The position numbers and the translations under genes were made by a program. The notes under the pieces are model-generated. The model saw only the letters and a list, made by a program, of their open reading frames with translations. It was not told the DNA's origin and searched no databases. This document shows, piece after piece, positions 12,148-18,855 of a stretch of 34,523 nucleotides of DNA; the stretch's first letter is position 1; each line of letters opens with the position of its first letter. The stretch lies in the IMG/VR virus record IMGVR_UViG_3300031974_004351, positions 1 through 34,523 of that record, one strand, 5' to 3'. This stretch comes from a virus.

Positions 12148-12170
12148 AATGTCGGGTTTCGCTCGACATT
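12148..12170 (+). terminator. Stable hairpin downstream of the 95-aa gene, possible terminator
   Basis: AATGTCGGG (12148-12156), loop TTTCG, CTCGACATT (12162-12170) form a 9-bp stem with one G-U pair. The U-run after it is poor (TCAGC), so it may be a weak terminator or an mRNA 3'-end stabiliser. Confidence 0.5.
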
Positions 12171-12184
12171 TCAGCACTAGCGTG

Positions 12185-12212
12185 TTGACTTTTGAGATGA
12201 GTATGATATAAT
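12185..12212 (+). promoter_or_regulatory. Sigma-70 early promoter, leaderless type
   Basis: TTGACT (12185-12190), 16-bp spacer, TATAAT (12207-12212), with the CGTG extension. The ATG of the next gene is only 10 nt after the -10 box. Confidence 0.82.
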
Positions 12213-12222
12213 ACCACACAAT

Positions 12223-12795
12223 ATGAATATTTTTGTCACAGACTACGACCCAGTAATTGCCGCGCAAAACTTGTGCGATAAACACATACCTAAAATGATT
12301 GTCGAATCAGCACAGATGTTATCGACCGTTCATCGTATGTTAGACGGTGTACCAGAACGTAGGCCATCAAAGTCTGGTAAGACAATGCAACAATATTATA
12401 CTTTTGGAGACGAAAGAGACGAATTATACTATGCAGCGGTGCACAAATACCACCCCTGTACTACATGGACAGCAGAAAGCAAGACAAATTACGAATGGCA
12501 TTATGAACATTTTGTCGCAATGGCAAAAGAGTATCAATTTAGGCGAGACAGAGTTCATGCCACATTTAACAAACTCGGTACATTGTTGGAGAAACCACCA
12601 ACAAATATACCAGATAAAGGACTTACTGAGTTTGCACAAGCGATGAATCACTATCCAACCTGTAAGGTGGAAGGTGATGCAGTGCAAGCTTATAGGAACT
12701 ATTACCATGCCGCAAAACCTTTTGCGAAATGGGAATGGGGTAGACCTGCTCCAGATTGGTGGCAGGGATATCAAGGTTTGCCGGGTTCGGCTTAA
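12223..12795 (+). CDS. Conserved marine phage protein, 190 aa, likely leaderless mRNA
   Basis: The start M-N-I-F-V-T-D-Y-D-P-V-I-A-A-Q-N-L-C-D-K-H matches the conserved N-terminus of a family I recall in many marine T4-like phages (D-Y-D-P-x-x-A-A-x-x-L-C-D-K-H, then I-x-E-S-A-Q-M-L-S-T). So the ATG at 12223 is right even though there is no ribosome binding site. Other conserved blocks are H-P-C-T-T-W, N-Y-E-W-H-Y-E-H-F, A-M-N-H-Y and A-Y-R-N-Y-Y. It is rich in His, Tyr and Trp. The conserved D, C, K-H and H-P-C residues look like an active or metal site, but no function is known to me. The predicted transcript start (about 12219) leaves a 3-5 nt leader. Confidence 0.8.
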   Translation: MNIFVTDYDPVIAAQNLCDKHIPKMIVESAQMLSTVHRMLDGVPERRPSKSGKTMQQYYTFGDERDELYYAAVHKYHPCTTWTAESKTNYEWHYEHFVAMAKEYQFRRDRVHATFNKLGTLLEKPPTNIPDKGLTEFAQAMNHYPTCKVEGDAVQAYRNYYHAAKPFAKWEWGRPAPDWWQGYQGLPGSA

Positions 12796-12832
12796 TAATA
12801 TATACATTATATAAATTAGGAGAAATTTGTCT

Positions 12833-13090
12833 ATGTCTACAGACTTTAACGCTGATAATATCGCCGTTTCGTTAATGGAGGATGTCAAAGCAGGTCGTTT
12901 ACGCCAAACTACTTTGCTTGAAGCATGCCTTGCTCACATGTCCGAGGACCAAATCTACACAATGGCTATCCAAGAAGGATTTATTTACCAAAGTGAAGAT
13001 GACCCCAAGGAAGATCGAATACATTATGATGACCTTACAGCACAAGATAAGATTATCGAAAAAATACTTGCGAGACACGGAGGTAGTTAG
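12833..13090 (+). CDS. Small acidic hypothetical protein, 85 aa
   Basis: Start ATG 12833, with AGGA (12818-12821) 11 nt upstream; a TTG at 12827 would have better spacing. The protein is helical and acidic: N-I-A-V-S-L-M-E-D-V-K-A-G-R-L-R, H-M-S-E-D-Q-I-Y-T-M-A-I-Q-E-G-F-I, and a final helix with D-K-I-I-E-K-I-L-A-R-H. No membrane segment. The stop overlaps a GTG start of the next gene. Family not recognised. Confidence 0.7.
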   Translation: MSTDFNADNIAVSLMEDVKAGRLRQTTLLEACLAHMSEDQIYTMAIQEGFIYQSEDDPKEDRIHYDDLTAQDKIIEKILARHGGS

Positions 13091-13272
13091 TGGAACTATA
13101 CGAATTCTTTACGGTGGCAATTATTTACACTGTAATGGGTCTGTACTGGGGATTGACTTATAATAAAAAAGCAATTACTGGTGCGACAATAGATGAATTA
13201 ATTAAAACTGGTTATCTCAAAACGCGAGGAACTGGTAAGAATTTGGAAATCCTAAAACATAATGAAAGTTAA
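13090..13272 (+). CDS. Small membrane protein with GTG start, 60 aa
   Basis: GTG at 13090 overlaps the preceding TAG by one base and has a strong GGAGG (13079-13083) upstream. Residues about 5-23 form a membrane helix (F-T-V-A-I-I-Y-T-V-M-G-L-Y-W-G-L). The tail has I-D-E-L-I-K-T-G-Y-L-K-T-R-G-T-G and N-L-E-I-L-K, which I recall from small marine phage proteins of unknown function. The stop overlaps the next ATG by 11 nt. Confidence 0.7.
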   Translation: MELYEFFTVAIIYTVMGLYWGLTYNKKAITGATIDELIKTGYLKTRGTGKNLEILKHNES

Positions 13273-13468
13273 CGACTTTACTCTCTTTAAAGTTCAAGAA
13301 GCACATCAACTCTCCGACGAAACCTTACTTGATAAAGGTGAGATGAGAGCAAAAGAACTCAAAAAACTCATGAAAAGAAACGATGCATTAGGTATTGCAA
13401 CAATTGTTCAATCAGTTGATAATGACCCAGAAATAATGCACGACTTTCTAGAACATTACATAAGATAA
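13262..13468 (+). CDS. Small helical hypothetical protein, 68 aa
   Basis: The ATG lies inside the 3' end of the preceding gene (11-nt overlap), so translation is likely coupled. The product is helical and charged (M-R-A-K-E-L-K-K-L-M-K-R-N-D-A-L-G-I-A and D-P-E-I-M-H-D-F-L-E-H-Y). It is the last gene before the promoter at 13487. No family recognised. Confidence 0.65.
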   Translation: MKVNDFTLFKVQEAHQLSDETLLDKGEMRAKELKKLMKRNDALGIATIVQSVDNDPEIMHDFLEHYIR

Positions 13469-13486
13469 AAAATTACTTTTAACGTG

Positions 13487-13515
13487 TTGACATTTCGTAG
13501 TCGGCGTGTTATAAT
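13487..13515 (+). promoter_or_regulatory. Sigma-70 early promoter
   Basis: TTGACA (13487-13492), 17-bp spacer, TATAAT (13510-13515), with the CGTG extension before the -35. It drives the GIY-YIG-like gene. Confidence 0.9.
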
Positions 13516-13541
13516 GGAATCAATTATTGGTAGGAATACTT

Positions 13542-14246
13542 ATGTTTGATAGTGACTTTGAATCCGCGCCTGGAGCCTTTTGGGAAACCTTAGGCCAGTA
13601 TGTGTACGGATATAAAGAAAATGATGAATGGGTTTATATTGGAAAGGGAAACTTTAACAGAGCGCTTTCTCATGTGGGCTCAAAAGATTATGACACAGAT
13701 AATCTCTATATCATTGCAAGGAACCTTGAAAAATTTAAGAATGAAAAGAAAGATGTTCAGTCTTTCATTTTAGAATCCTTCCTCATTTCTAAAAACGACC
13801 CTCGCGATAACTCAGTCGCGGGACATCATAAGGAGTGTTTTGTTATGGCTAAGTTCTCAGAACTTTTTGATGAGTTTAAAAAGGACCAACATGATAACTT
13901 TGAAACTATGCCAGATTGGTTTACTGAAAATTATGAAACCTTTGCTGGTAAGTTAAATGTTATTGTGGTTAAATCCTCACATCATTTATTGGAATTTGCT
14001 ACAAGGCAACAATTACAACCTTCGTTTGAGGTTTCGACCGAAGGCAATGTATCGTTGCGTGTAGGTATTTGGTCTAAACCAGAATTCCACTCACAAAAAC
14101 TTGGACAATTGGAAAAGTTTTGTAGTGAATTGGATATTGACCCATCAACTTTAAATAAAACTGGAAATCGTGAAATCTATGAGATCGACCCTGGTAATAT
14201 GACCATTGAAAAGGCAGTCGAGTTTATTAAAGATTTCTTTTCCTAA
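13542..14246 (+). CDS. GIY-YIG (LEM-3-like) endonuclease-like protein
   Basis: ATG 13542 with AGGA (13532-13535); the upstream in-frame codon at 13527 lacks support. The 234-aa protein has near its start G-Q-Y-V-Y-G-Y (residues 18-24), W-V-Y-I-G-K-G (30-36) and N-R-A-L-S-H-V (39-45). These are the two strands and catalytic Arg40 of the LEM-3-like branch of GIY-YIG nucleases. The C-terminal 150 residues are not recognised, and the downstream catalytic Glu could be E61 or E81. GIY-YIG proteins in phages cleave DNA as homing, repair or host-degrading enzymes; no homing context is visible here. The gene leads a unit with the glycosyltransferase. Confidence 0.7.
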   Translation: MFDSDFESAPGAFWETLGQYVYGYKENDEWVYIGKGNFNRALSHVGSKDYDTDNLYIIARNLEKFKNEKKDVQSFILESFLISKNDPRDNSVAGHHKECFVMAKFSELFDEFKKDQHDNFETMPDWFTENYETFAGKLNVIVVKSSHHLLEFATRQQLQPSFEVSTEGNVSLRVGIWSKPEFHSQKLGQLEKFCSELDIDPSTLNKTGNREIYEIDPGNMTIEKAVEFIKDFFS

Positions 14247-14264
14247 AAATATCTAAATAATATT

Positions 14265-14531
14265 ATGGCATTTAAACCTGTAGACACACTAGAAGAGCTA
14301 CAAAAGGAATGGCGTAATCCTTACATACAATGGTATGCAGCTGGAATGCCTTCATTTGTATCTCGTAATACTGAACCTTGGAAACAAGTCACATTAAAGT
14401 TTCGGTCAAAAGAAGACCGAGCATATTTTGGTGAAGCAATGGATTATAAATTGACTGACAAAACAAATGTGGTTTGGTACCCAAGAAAAGAATCAGAAAA
14501 AAATCAGATGAGTAGATATGTCGAAGAGTAA
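14265..14531 (+). CDS. Small phage protein linked to DNA-modification genes, 88 aa
   Basis: The start lies 18 nt after the previous stop, and the 3' end overlaps the glycosyltransferase by 14 nt. Sequence pattern: E-E-L-Q-K-E-W-R-N-P-Y, A-G-M-P-S-F-V, V-T-L-K-F-R-S-K-E-D-R-A-Y-F, and K-T-N-V-V-W-Y-P. The W-x-G-M-P-x-F-V ... F-x-x-x-E-D ... L-T-x-x-T-x-x-x-W-Y-P signature is common in phages near DNA methylases, ParB-like nucleases and base-modifying glycosyltransferases. Its biochemical role is unknown. Coupling suggests it works with the downstream enzyme. Confidence 0.7.
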   Translation: MAFKPVDTLEELQKEWRNPYIQWYAAGMPSFVSRNTEPWKQVTLKFRSKEDRAYFGEAMDYKLTDKTNVVWYPRKESEKNQMSRYVEE

Positions 14532-15465
14532 TCGTTATCCAATTTATATCATATCAAAAGGTCGCTGGGAAAGTCGATACACTCCTAAGGCTTTAGAGAA
14601 AATGGGCGTCCCATATTTCATCGCAGTAGAGCCACAAGAATATGATAACTATAAAGAGGTCATTGGACCACTCGGAACTGTATTAAAACTTCCATTCAGT
14701 AATCATGGAAAAGGTTCTGGTCCAGCTCGGAACTGGTGTTGGGAACATTCTCAGGCAAATGGTTTCAAACGTCATTGGTTAATGGACGATAATATATCTG
14801 AATTTTGGCGTGTCCATAATAATAAAAGATATCGTGTGGAAAAAGGTTCTGCTATTTTTAGAGCAACCGAGGATTTTGTAGATAGATACGAAAACGTAGC
14901 TTTGGCTGGTTTACAATATAAATTCTTTGTGGTTGATGATACTGATTATCCACCTTATGTACTAAATACCAGAATCATGTCATGCTTTTTAATTGACAAT
15001 GATTGCCCAGAAAAATGGAGAGGCAAATATAACGAAGATGTAGATCTGAGTATACGAGTTCTGAAACGAGGACTTTGTACAATGTTAATGTATTCTTTCC
15101 TATGTGGAAAACTGAGAACCGGTACTGTAAAAGGTGGAAATACATCTGAAATTTATAATGATTATAAGGAAGACGCTTCGCTTACCAAATCGCAGATGTT
15201 AAAAGAAATGCATCCGGATTGTGTCACAGTTGGAGAACGATATGGCCGAGTTCACCATTTTGTCGATTTAAATGCAATTAAAAGAGCTGATGGTTTACCA
15301 GCAAGACAAAATGCTCCAATATTAAGATCTGATGTAGATATTGTAAATAAATCAAATAATTATGGAATGAAACTTATGCGAGAGTTTGGTACCGAAAATC
15401 AATATGAAGATGTTGCATTTAGTGCTGATGTGTTTCCTCAAGGTCGCAAATCGGTACATTCATAG
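14518..15465 (+). CDS. TET-associated-type glycosyltransferase (DNA base hypermodification)
   Basis: The 315-aa protein starts with R-Y-P-I-Y-I-I-S-K-G-R-W-E-S-R-Y-T-P-K-A-L, then M-G-V-P-Y-F-I-A-V-E, L-P-F-S-N-H-G-K-G-S-G-P-A-R-N-W, R-H-W-L-M-D-D-N-I (D90/D91, the expected GT-A DxD-like site), F-V-D-R-Y-E-N-V-A-L-A-G, and Y-N-E-D-V-D-L-S-I-R-V-L (E173/D174). These blocks define the TET/JBP-associated glycosyltransferase family described in phages. Family members are proposed to add sugars to hydroxymethylated pyrimidines in DNA to resist host nucleases. No TET/JBP oxygenase is in this window, so the acceptor base is unknown. Confidence 0.85.
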   Translation: MSKSNRYPIYIISKGRWESRYTPKALEKMGVPYFIAVEPQEYDNYKEVIGPLGTVLKLPFSNHGKGSGPARNWCWEHSQANGFKRHWLMDDNISEFWRVHNNKRYRVEKGSAIFRATEDFVDRYENVALAGLQYKFFVVDDTDYPPYVLNTRIMSCFLIDNDCPEKWRGKYNEDVDLSIRVLKRGLCTMLMYSFLCGKLRTGTVKGGNTSEIYNDYKEDASLTKSQMLKEMHPDCVTVGERYGRVHHFVDLNAIKRADGLPARQNAPILRSDVDIVNKSNNYGMKLMREFGTENQYEDVAFSADVFPQGRKSVHS

Positions 15466-15605
15466 AGAATCGCTACCAGCGTCGTTTATGGCTACAAGGT
15501 ATGTTTATATACCATAAACTACCCTCGCTTAGACACAGATTAAAAAAAATTAAATTTTTTTACAAAAAGTGTTGACATTTGCTACTTGTTATAGTATAAT
15601 AGACA
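15466..15605 (+). promoter_or_regulatory. Intergenic region with long hairpin and promoter of giant RNA
   Basis: GTTTATGG (15484-15491) pairs with CCATAAAC (15512-15519) around a loop holding GGTAT, which can alternatively pair with ATACC (15509-15513). After it come A- and T-tracts and a perfect promoter: TTGACA (15572-15577), 17-bp spacer, TATAAT (15595-15600). About 50 bp including the A-tract is a near copy of the region before the promoter at 11784. Confidence 0.88.
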
Positions 15606-16360
15606 CATATTGAGGGAAACACCCCACCGACAGAGACAATCGGTGAATGGATAACCTGAGTCGAGTAGAAGATCTTATCAATCGGAAGGCTCAAAGATAT
15701 AGGTGGACAACCCGACCGGCAGCTTAAGCCGGGGATATCAACCGAAGTACAAAGTTGGTATTGCCCGAAGTAATGGGAAGGCCGATGCAGGAATGCATGT
15801 AATTATACGGGTCAGAACGAATCAATATAGTGGGTATTAAAGCGACTCCGTGTATGAAGAAACGCTCGATACAGAAGTCCCCAAACTAGTGCGGAAACAC
15901 AAGATGAAGTACAATAATCTAGGGAAGGGGCGCAATGGAAAAGGAAGAACCTCACCTTCCCCGCAAGGAAACCGAGGGACACAGGACGGCAGTCCAGGCT
16001 TTTTTCCCTTTAGGCAGAGATGGTACTTCGGTACCAACCGAGACTGGGATTAACGAGTACCATGTAAGTCCGAGAGACGTACCTACGATTTTTTAAGAGT
16101 TTCAATAATAGGGGCTCAAAGCTCGGGGTAGCGGCAGGAATTTAAGATTAACAATTCCACATTATTTAACGAATTGCGTTAACACAAATTCCACCGCCCC
16201 AAATTTTGATTTTAAGGTAGTTTGAAATCCCTGATTAGTCATCAGGTCCGGTAGACCGGCTCAAAGAACAAATGACGATTGTGAGTGAGAAGTTCAATAC
16301 CTAGGCGATCCTTGACATACCTTTGATGGGCGTATATGGAAGGGTCGCCGATTTTTATTT
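15606..16360 (+). ncRNA. Giant structured noncoding RNA, GOLLD-type candidate
   Basis: About 750 nt between a consensus promoter and a strong terminator, with no supported gene on either strand. It is GC-richer than its surroundings and full of hairpins: CACCGA/TCGGTG (15625-15645), CCGGC/GCCGG (near 15716), GGGAAGG/CCTTCCC (near 15922-15960), TGGTAC-TTCG-GTACCA (16021-16036), GGAATT/AATTCC (16138-16158), TTAACG/CGTTAA (near 16166-16182), CCTGAT/ATCAGG (16230-16246), CCGG/CCGG after it. A closing pairing of GGGGTAGCGG with CCGCCCC encloses two of them as a three-way junction. Size, phage location and placement just before a tRNA fit GOLLD (or ROOL) RNAs, which form large multimeric particles. 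No tmRNA ends or tag frame, RNase P core or intron core were found. The family name is an inference. Confidence 0.7.
16304..16356 (+). terminator. Rho-independent terminator of the giant RNA
   Basis: GGCGATCCTT (16304-16313) pairs over 10 bp with AAGGGTCGCC (16340-16349). Inside, CATAC can pair with GTATATG. ATTTTTATTTTT follows. It separates the large RNA from the tRNA 11 nt further on. Confidence 0.85.
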
Positions 16361-16366
16361 TTAGAT

Positions 16367-16441
16367 GGCCCGTTCGTCTAGTGGTTAGGACACAAGGTTT
16401 TCATCCTTGCAACAGGAGTTCGATTCTCCTACGGGCTACCA
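16367..16441 (+). tRNA. tRNA-Glu (anticodon UUC), CCA encoded
   Basis: 75 nt. Acceptor GGCCCGT/ACGGGCT (first pair G-U), D-arm GTCT...GGAC with AGTGGTTA loop, anticodon stem CAAGG/CCTTG with loop TTTTCAT (anticodon TTC), T-arm AGGAG-TTCGATT-CTCCT, discriminator A and encoded CCA at 16439-16441. It reads GAA/GAG codons. It has no promoter of its own and probably comes from read-through of the giant-RNA terminator followed by processing. Confidence 0.96.
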
Positions 16442-16464
16442 TTTTAATAATTTGGTAGTTTGTA

Positions 16465-16680
16465 TTGACTAAAAAATCTCGACAAAGACATAAGGAAACG
16501 GCGATGACGGTCGGTACTGGTCTCGTTATTAATTATCCTTTAAATCTTTTCTTTTTGTGGCTATTCATTTCTATAATGGAAATCACAGACCCTTTCAAGC
16601 TGAGTGTTCTTATCACAGCTGTAATGACTGTATTAGCATATATCCGTGTATATCTAGTACGCTCATACTACGACAAATAA
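16465..16680 (+). CDS. Small two-helix membrane protein (DUF7220-like), 71 aa
   Basis: A TTG at 16465 is taken as start because the basic segment K-K-S-R-Q-R-H-K-E-T before the first helix belongs to the family pattern (S-x-x-x-S-x-x-E-T-x-x-x-x-x-x-G-x-x-x-N). An ATG at 16504 is the alternative. Two membrane helices (about residues 18-38 and 44-62) are followed by R-V-Y-L-V-R-S-Y-Y, close to the R-S-Y-x-x-R-R end of DUF7220 proteins, widespread in phages and of unknown function. No good ribosome binding site is visible. It lies just after the tRNA. Confidence 0.65.
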   Translation: MTKKSRQRHKETAMTVGTGLVINYPLNLFFLWLFISIMEITDPFKLSVLITAVMTVLAYIRVYLVRSYYDK

Positions 16681-16727
16681 TCCTTTCTTTTTAAAGCAAA
16701 ATAATCGCACTTTTTTCGTTCTACGTG

Positions 16728-16755
16728 TTGACTTTAACGAGCAATTTGGTATAAT
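16728..16755 (+). promoter_or_regulatory. Sigma-70 early promoter
   Basis: TTGACT (16728-16733), 16-bp spacer, TATAAT (16750-16755), preceded by ACGTG and, further up, the block TCGCACTTTTTTC shared with the promoter at 530. Confidence 0.88.
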
Positions 16756-16785
16756 AGACATATAATATTTAAAAAGGAGTTGTTT

Positions 16786-17088
16786 ATGTTAAATGTTAGG
16801 ATATTAGGAAACCAACCGGAACCATCTTTGACTATGGACGGTTATGAAATTACTGACTTCGAGGTCAGAACTAGAGACGAAAAGCTTTTCGAAGAAGGAA
16901 AGAAAATCGTTAATGATTATATCAATCAAAACCCAACTTGGGAAAACTGTCAATTCTTTATCGACGACCCAATGACAGTGGGTATCTATCCTCAAAACAG
17001 CGAAGGTGCTGCATTTAACGAGATTGTTTTAAAACTAGAATCCTTAGGTTTCTATGGTAAAGGTGCTGGTTATAAGGAGATTGCATAA
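16786..17088 (+). CDS. Hypothetical early-type phage protein, 100 aa
   Basis: ATG 16786 with AAGGAG (16774-16779). Soluble, mixed alpha/beta. Blocks: V-R-I-L-G-N-Q-P-E-P-S-L, G-Y-E-I-T-D-F-E-V-R-T-R-D-E, a helix K-L-F-E-E-G-K-K-I-V-N-D-Y-I, then N-C-Q-F-F-I-D-D-P and a Gly-rich end (F-Y-G-K-G-A-G-Y-K). No family recognised. The stop overlaps the next ATG (TAATG), so the two genes form one unit that ends at the terminator at 17409. Confidence 0.7.
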   Translation: MLNVRILGNQPEPSLTMDGYEITDFEVRTRDEKLFEEGKKIVNDYINQNPTWENCQFFIDDPMTVGIYPQNSEGAAFNEIVLKLESLGFYGKGAGYKEIA

Positions 17089-17405
17089 TGAAATTATTTG
17101 AAAAGTGGACAAAACTTGGTCAAGAAACATTTGGTGATACTTTTGAACAGTGTCAGTTTTTCTTGAATGGTAAGAGATATGTTGGAATGATTAAAGAGTT
17201 TGGCGAAAATCATATCGACGTAAAGCCTATGTCTATTGATTATGAATCATGTATCTTTATGGAAAATGTCAATATGGTCAAACTCACAAAAGATATGTTT
17301 GACAAAATCAAGTTAGAGATTTGGGACGATGCAAGAGGTTGCGATAATTCAGCTATCGGTGTTGCTGGTTGTTATGAACCTTGGGAAAACTTTATCTGGG
17401 AATAA
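17088..17405 (+). CDS. Hypothetical early-type phage protein, 105 aa
   Basis: Starts with a one-base overlap of the preceding stop; GGAG lies 10 nt upstream. Soluble, with aromatic and acidic residues: C-Q-F-F-L-N-G-K-R-Y-V-G-M-I-K-E-F-G, V-K-P-M-S-I-D-Y-E-S-C, and a C-terminal stretch C-D-N-S-A-I-G-V-A-G-C-Y-E-P-W-E-N-F. Both this protein and its neighbour contain a C-Q-F-F motif after a helix, hinting at distant relationship. Function unknown. Confidence 0.7.
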   Translation: MKLFEKWTKLGQETFGDTFEQCQFFLNGKRYVGMIKEFGENHIDVKPMSIDYESCIFMENVNMVKLTKDMFDKIKLEIWDDARGCDNSAIGVAGCYEPWENFIWE

Positions 17406-17430
17406 AAAAAAGGAGGCCGAAGCCTCCTTT
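17403..17430. terminator. Bidirectional terminator between converging units
   Basis: AAAGGAGGC (17409-17417), loop CGAA, GCCTCCTTT (17422-17430). On the minus strand the loop reads TTCG and is followed by a long T-run (complement of the A-run from 17403), a strong end for the capsid transcript. On the plus strand it ends the genes finishing at 17405 with a shorter U-run. Confidence 0.9.
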
Positions 17431-17473
17431 AAAATGGTTTAGTGAACCTAAACTCTTTTTATTATACTTCAGA

Positions 17474-18799
17474 TTAGAATAAGTTTGTGACTCTAACTTT
17501 TCTGTAGTACTTGTTGACGTTATTTGCCAATGAGCCAAGTCCTTGCGAACCGACATCACCTTGAGCAAATGGGTTAGCAACCATTCCGTAACGAGTTTTG
17601 AACCCGATTTTTGGTTGGAAGCTGTTTTCACCAACGGCACGGACCATTTGTAATGGTACGTATGGGCAGTAGAATAAACCTGCATCAAATGCAGATGAAC
17701 CCTTATAACCAACTACTAAGTAGTTTCCGCCAGCAAATGGGTCAACATAAACTCTGAATCTTCCGTTAAGAACACCAGCAAAAGTATTGCCTGTGTCATC
17801 AACTTCTAGAGAGTTTGAGTTTAGAGCAGGTGTGTAGTCTAATACACCAGCCATTTGAAGAGCAGAAGCAACGTCTGAAGAACAGATTACGATGTTTCCT
17901 TTACCTCTTCTTGTTCCTTTAGCAATAGCGTTAGCTTCTTGCTCGATTTGGAACATAAGGCCTTTGAACTTCTCAACAGACCATCTACCATTTGCATCAA
18001 CGTCTAAGTCGAATACGCCTGGAGCAGCAGTGTTTGAAGCACCAACTTCAGATGTTGTATAAATTGTTCTAACAACTTCTCTATTGATTTCTGTTAAGAT
18101 TTCAGTTTGAAGGATGTTAGCCAATTCAGTTTCAGCATCTAAGCCGTGAACTGCTTTAAGGTCTTGAGCTAATTCAGTTGTGTATTCAGCCTTTAGGGCA
18201 CGAGTCTTAGCAGAAACAGTCACTTTCTCGATTGAGAATGCCATTTCAGCATAGTCAGCACCAACGCCATCACCTAAAGCCTCAGCAGCACCTGTATCCA
18301 TACCAGTACCAGTTGTAATTAACTGAGTATTAGCATTTGGTAAAGTGTTTGCATGAGTGCCAGTTCCAGCAAAGTCTGTATCAGCTTCATTAAATAAAGC
18401 TTCAGCACCACCTTGTGAACCATATCTTGCACGCATTGCGAAGATAAGGCCTGTAGGACCAGTCATAGGCTGAACACCACAGATATCGTATGCGATTAAG
18501 TTAGGTACGGCTCTACGCACTAAGCTAATTAGGATTGGGTCATAACCAGCAACTGGACCAGCAGCAGCGTTTGTTGATAAGCCTGAGAAGCCATCAGCAG
18601 ATGCAGCGTTTGTTGGTGCAGCTTCACTTAAAAGTGAAGTCATGTTGGCTGATAAATCGCCAGATTCCATCAAAGCTTTTTCAGTGTTTTCTAACACAGT
18701 AGCTGTGACAGCTTTTCTGTGAGAATCACTAATTGGTGAAAAAGATTCGTGCTCTAGTACAGGGCCCCACTTTTCCACTAGTCTTGAGTAATTATCCAT
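17474..18799 (-). CDS. 23: Major capsid protein, T4 gp23 family
   Basis: A 441-aa precursor with AAAGGAG ahead of the ATG. The N-terminus M-D-N-Y-S-R-L-V-E-K-W-G-P-V-L and the body F-S-G-L-S-T-N-A-A-A-G-P-V-A-G-Y-D-P-I-L-I-S-L-V-R-R-A-V-P and I-C-G-V-Q-P-M-T-G-P-T-G are the well-known gp23 signature. A prohead-protease site of the L-x-E type is present at L-L-S-E59, matching the T4 pattern of cutting off about 60 residues. The C-terminus includes F-Q-P-K-I-G-F-K-T-R-Y-G-M-V-A-N-P-F. It forms the hexamers of the head. It is last in the head gene order 20-21-22-23. Confidence 0.98.
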   Translation of the reverse strand: MDNYSRLVEKWGPVLEHESFSPISDSHRKAVTATVLENTEKALMESGDLSANMTSLLSEAAPTNAASADGFSGLSTNAAAGPVAGYDPILISLVRRAVPNLIAYDICGVQPMTGPTGLIFAMRARYGSQGGAEALFNEADTDFAGTGTHANTLPNANTQLITTGTGMDTGAAEALGDGVGADYAEMAFSIEKVTVSAKTRALKAEYTTELAQDLKAVHGLDAETELANILQTEILTEINREVVRTIYTTSEVGASNTAAPGVFDLDVDANGRWSVEKFKGLMFQIEQEANAIAKGTRRGKGNIVICSSDVASALQMAGVLDYTPALNSNSLEVDDTGNTFAGVLNGRFRVYVDPFAGGNYLVVGYKGSSAFDAGLFYCPYVPLQMVRAVGENSFQPKIGFKTRYGMVANPFAQGDVGSQGLGSLANNVNKYYRKVRVTNLF

Positions 18800-18855
18800 T
18801 TCGGATCTCCTTTAAAATAAAATTAATTTAATTTAATTAATAAACCAAGTTAAAA

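Noticed and set aside
12424-12888. Minus-strand 154-codon frame opposite the 190-aa gene
   Set aside because: The plus-strand protein has a conserved N-terminus and promoter; the opposite frame has neither and spans a gene boundary.
15837-16053. Open frames on both strands inside the structured RNA
   Set aside because: They lack ribosome binding sites, have unlikely composition (Pro/Phe or Gly/Arg/Lys runs) and coincide with stable hairpins.
15606-16360. tmRNA (ssrA) as identity of the structured RNA
   Set aside because: No tRNA-like 5'/3' ends that pair as an acceptor stem with a T-arm. The only frame ending in two Ala codons before a stop (near 15721) lies within a hairpin and does not read like a tag peptide. 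The length is also about twice that of a tmRNA.
15606-16360. Self-splicing intron or RNase P RNA
   Set aside because: No group II domain V, no convincing group I P7/guanosine site and no RNase P core segments were seen. The region has its own promoter and terminator and does not interrupt a gene.
16465-16471. TTGACT at the start of the 71-aa membrane protein as a -35 box
   Set aside because: No -10 box at suitable distance downstream; the hexamer coincides with the first codons of the gene.
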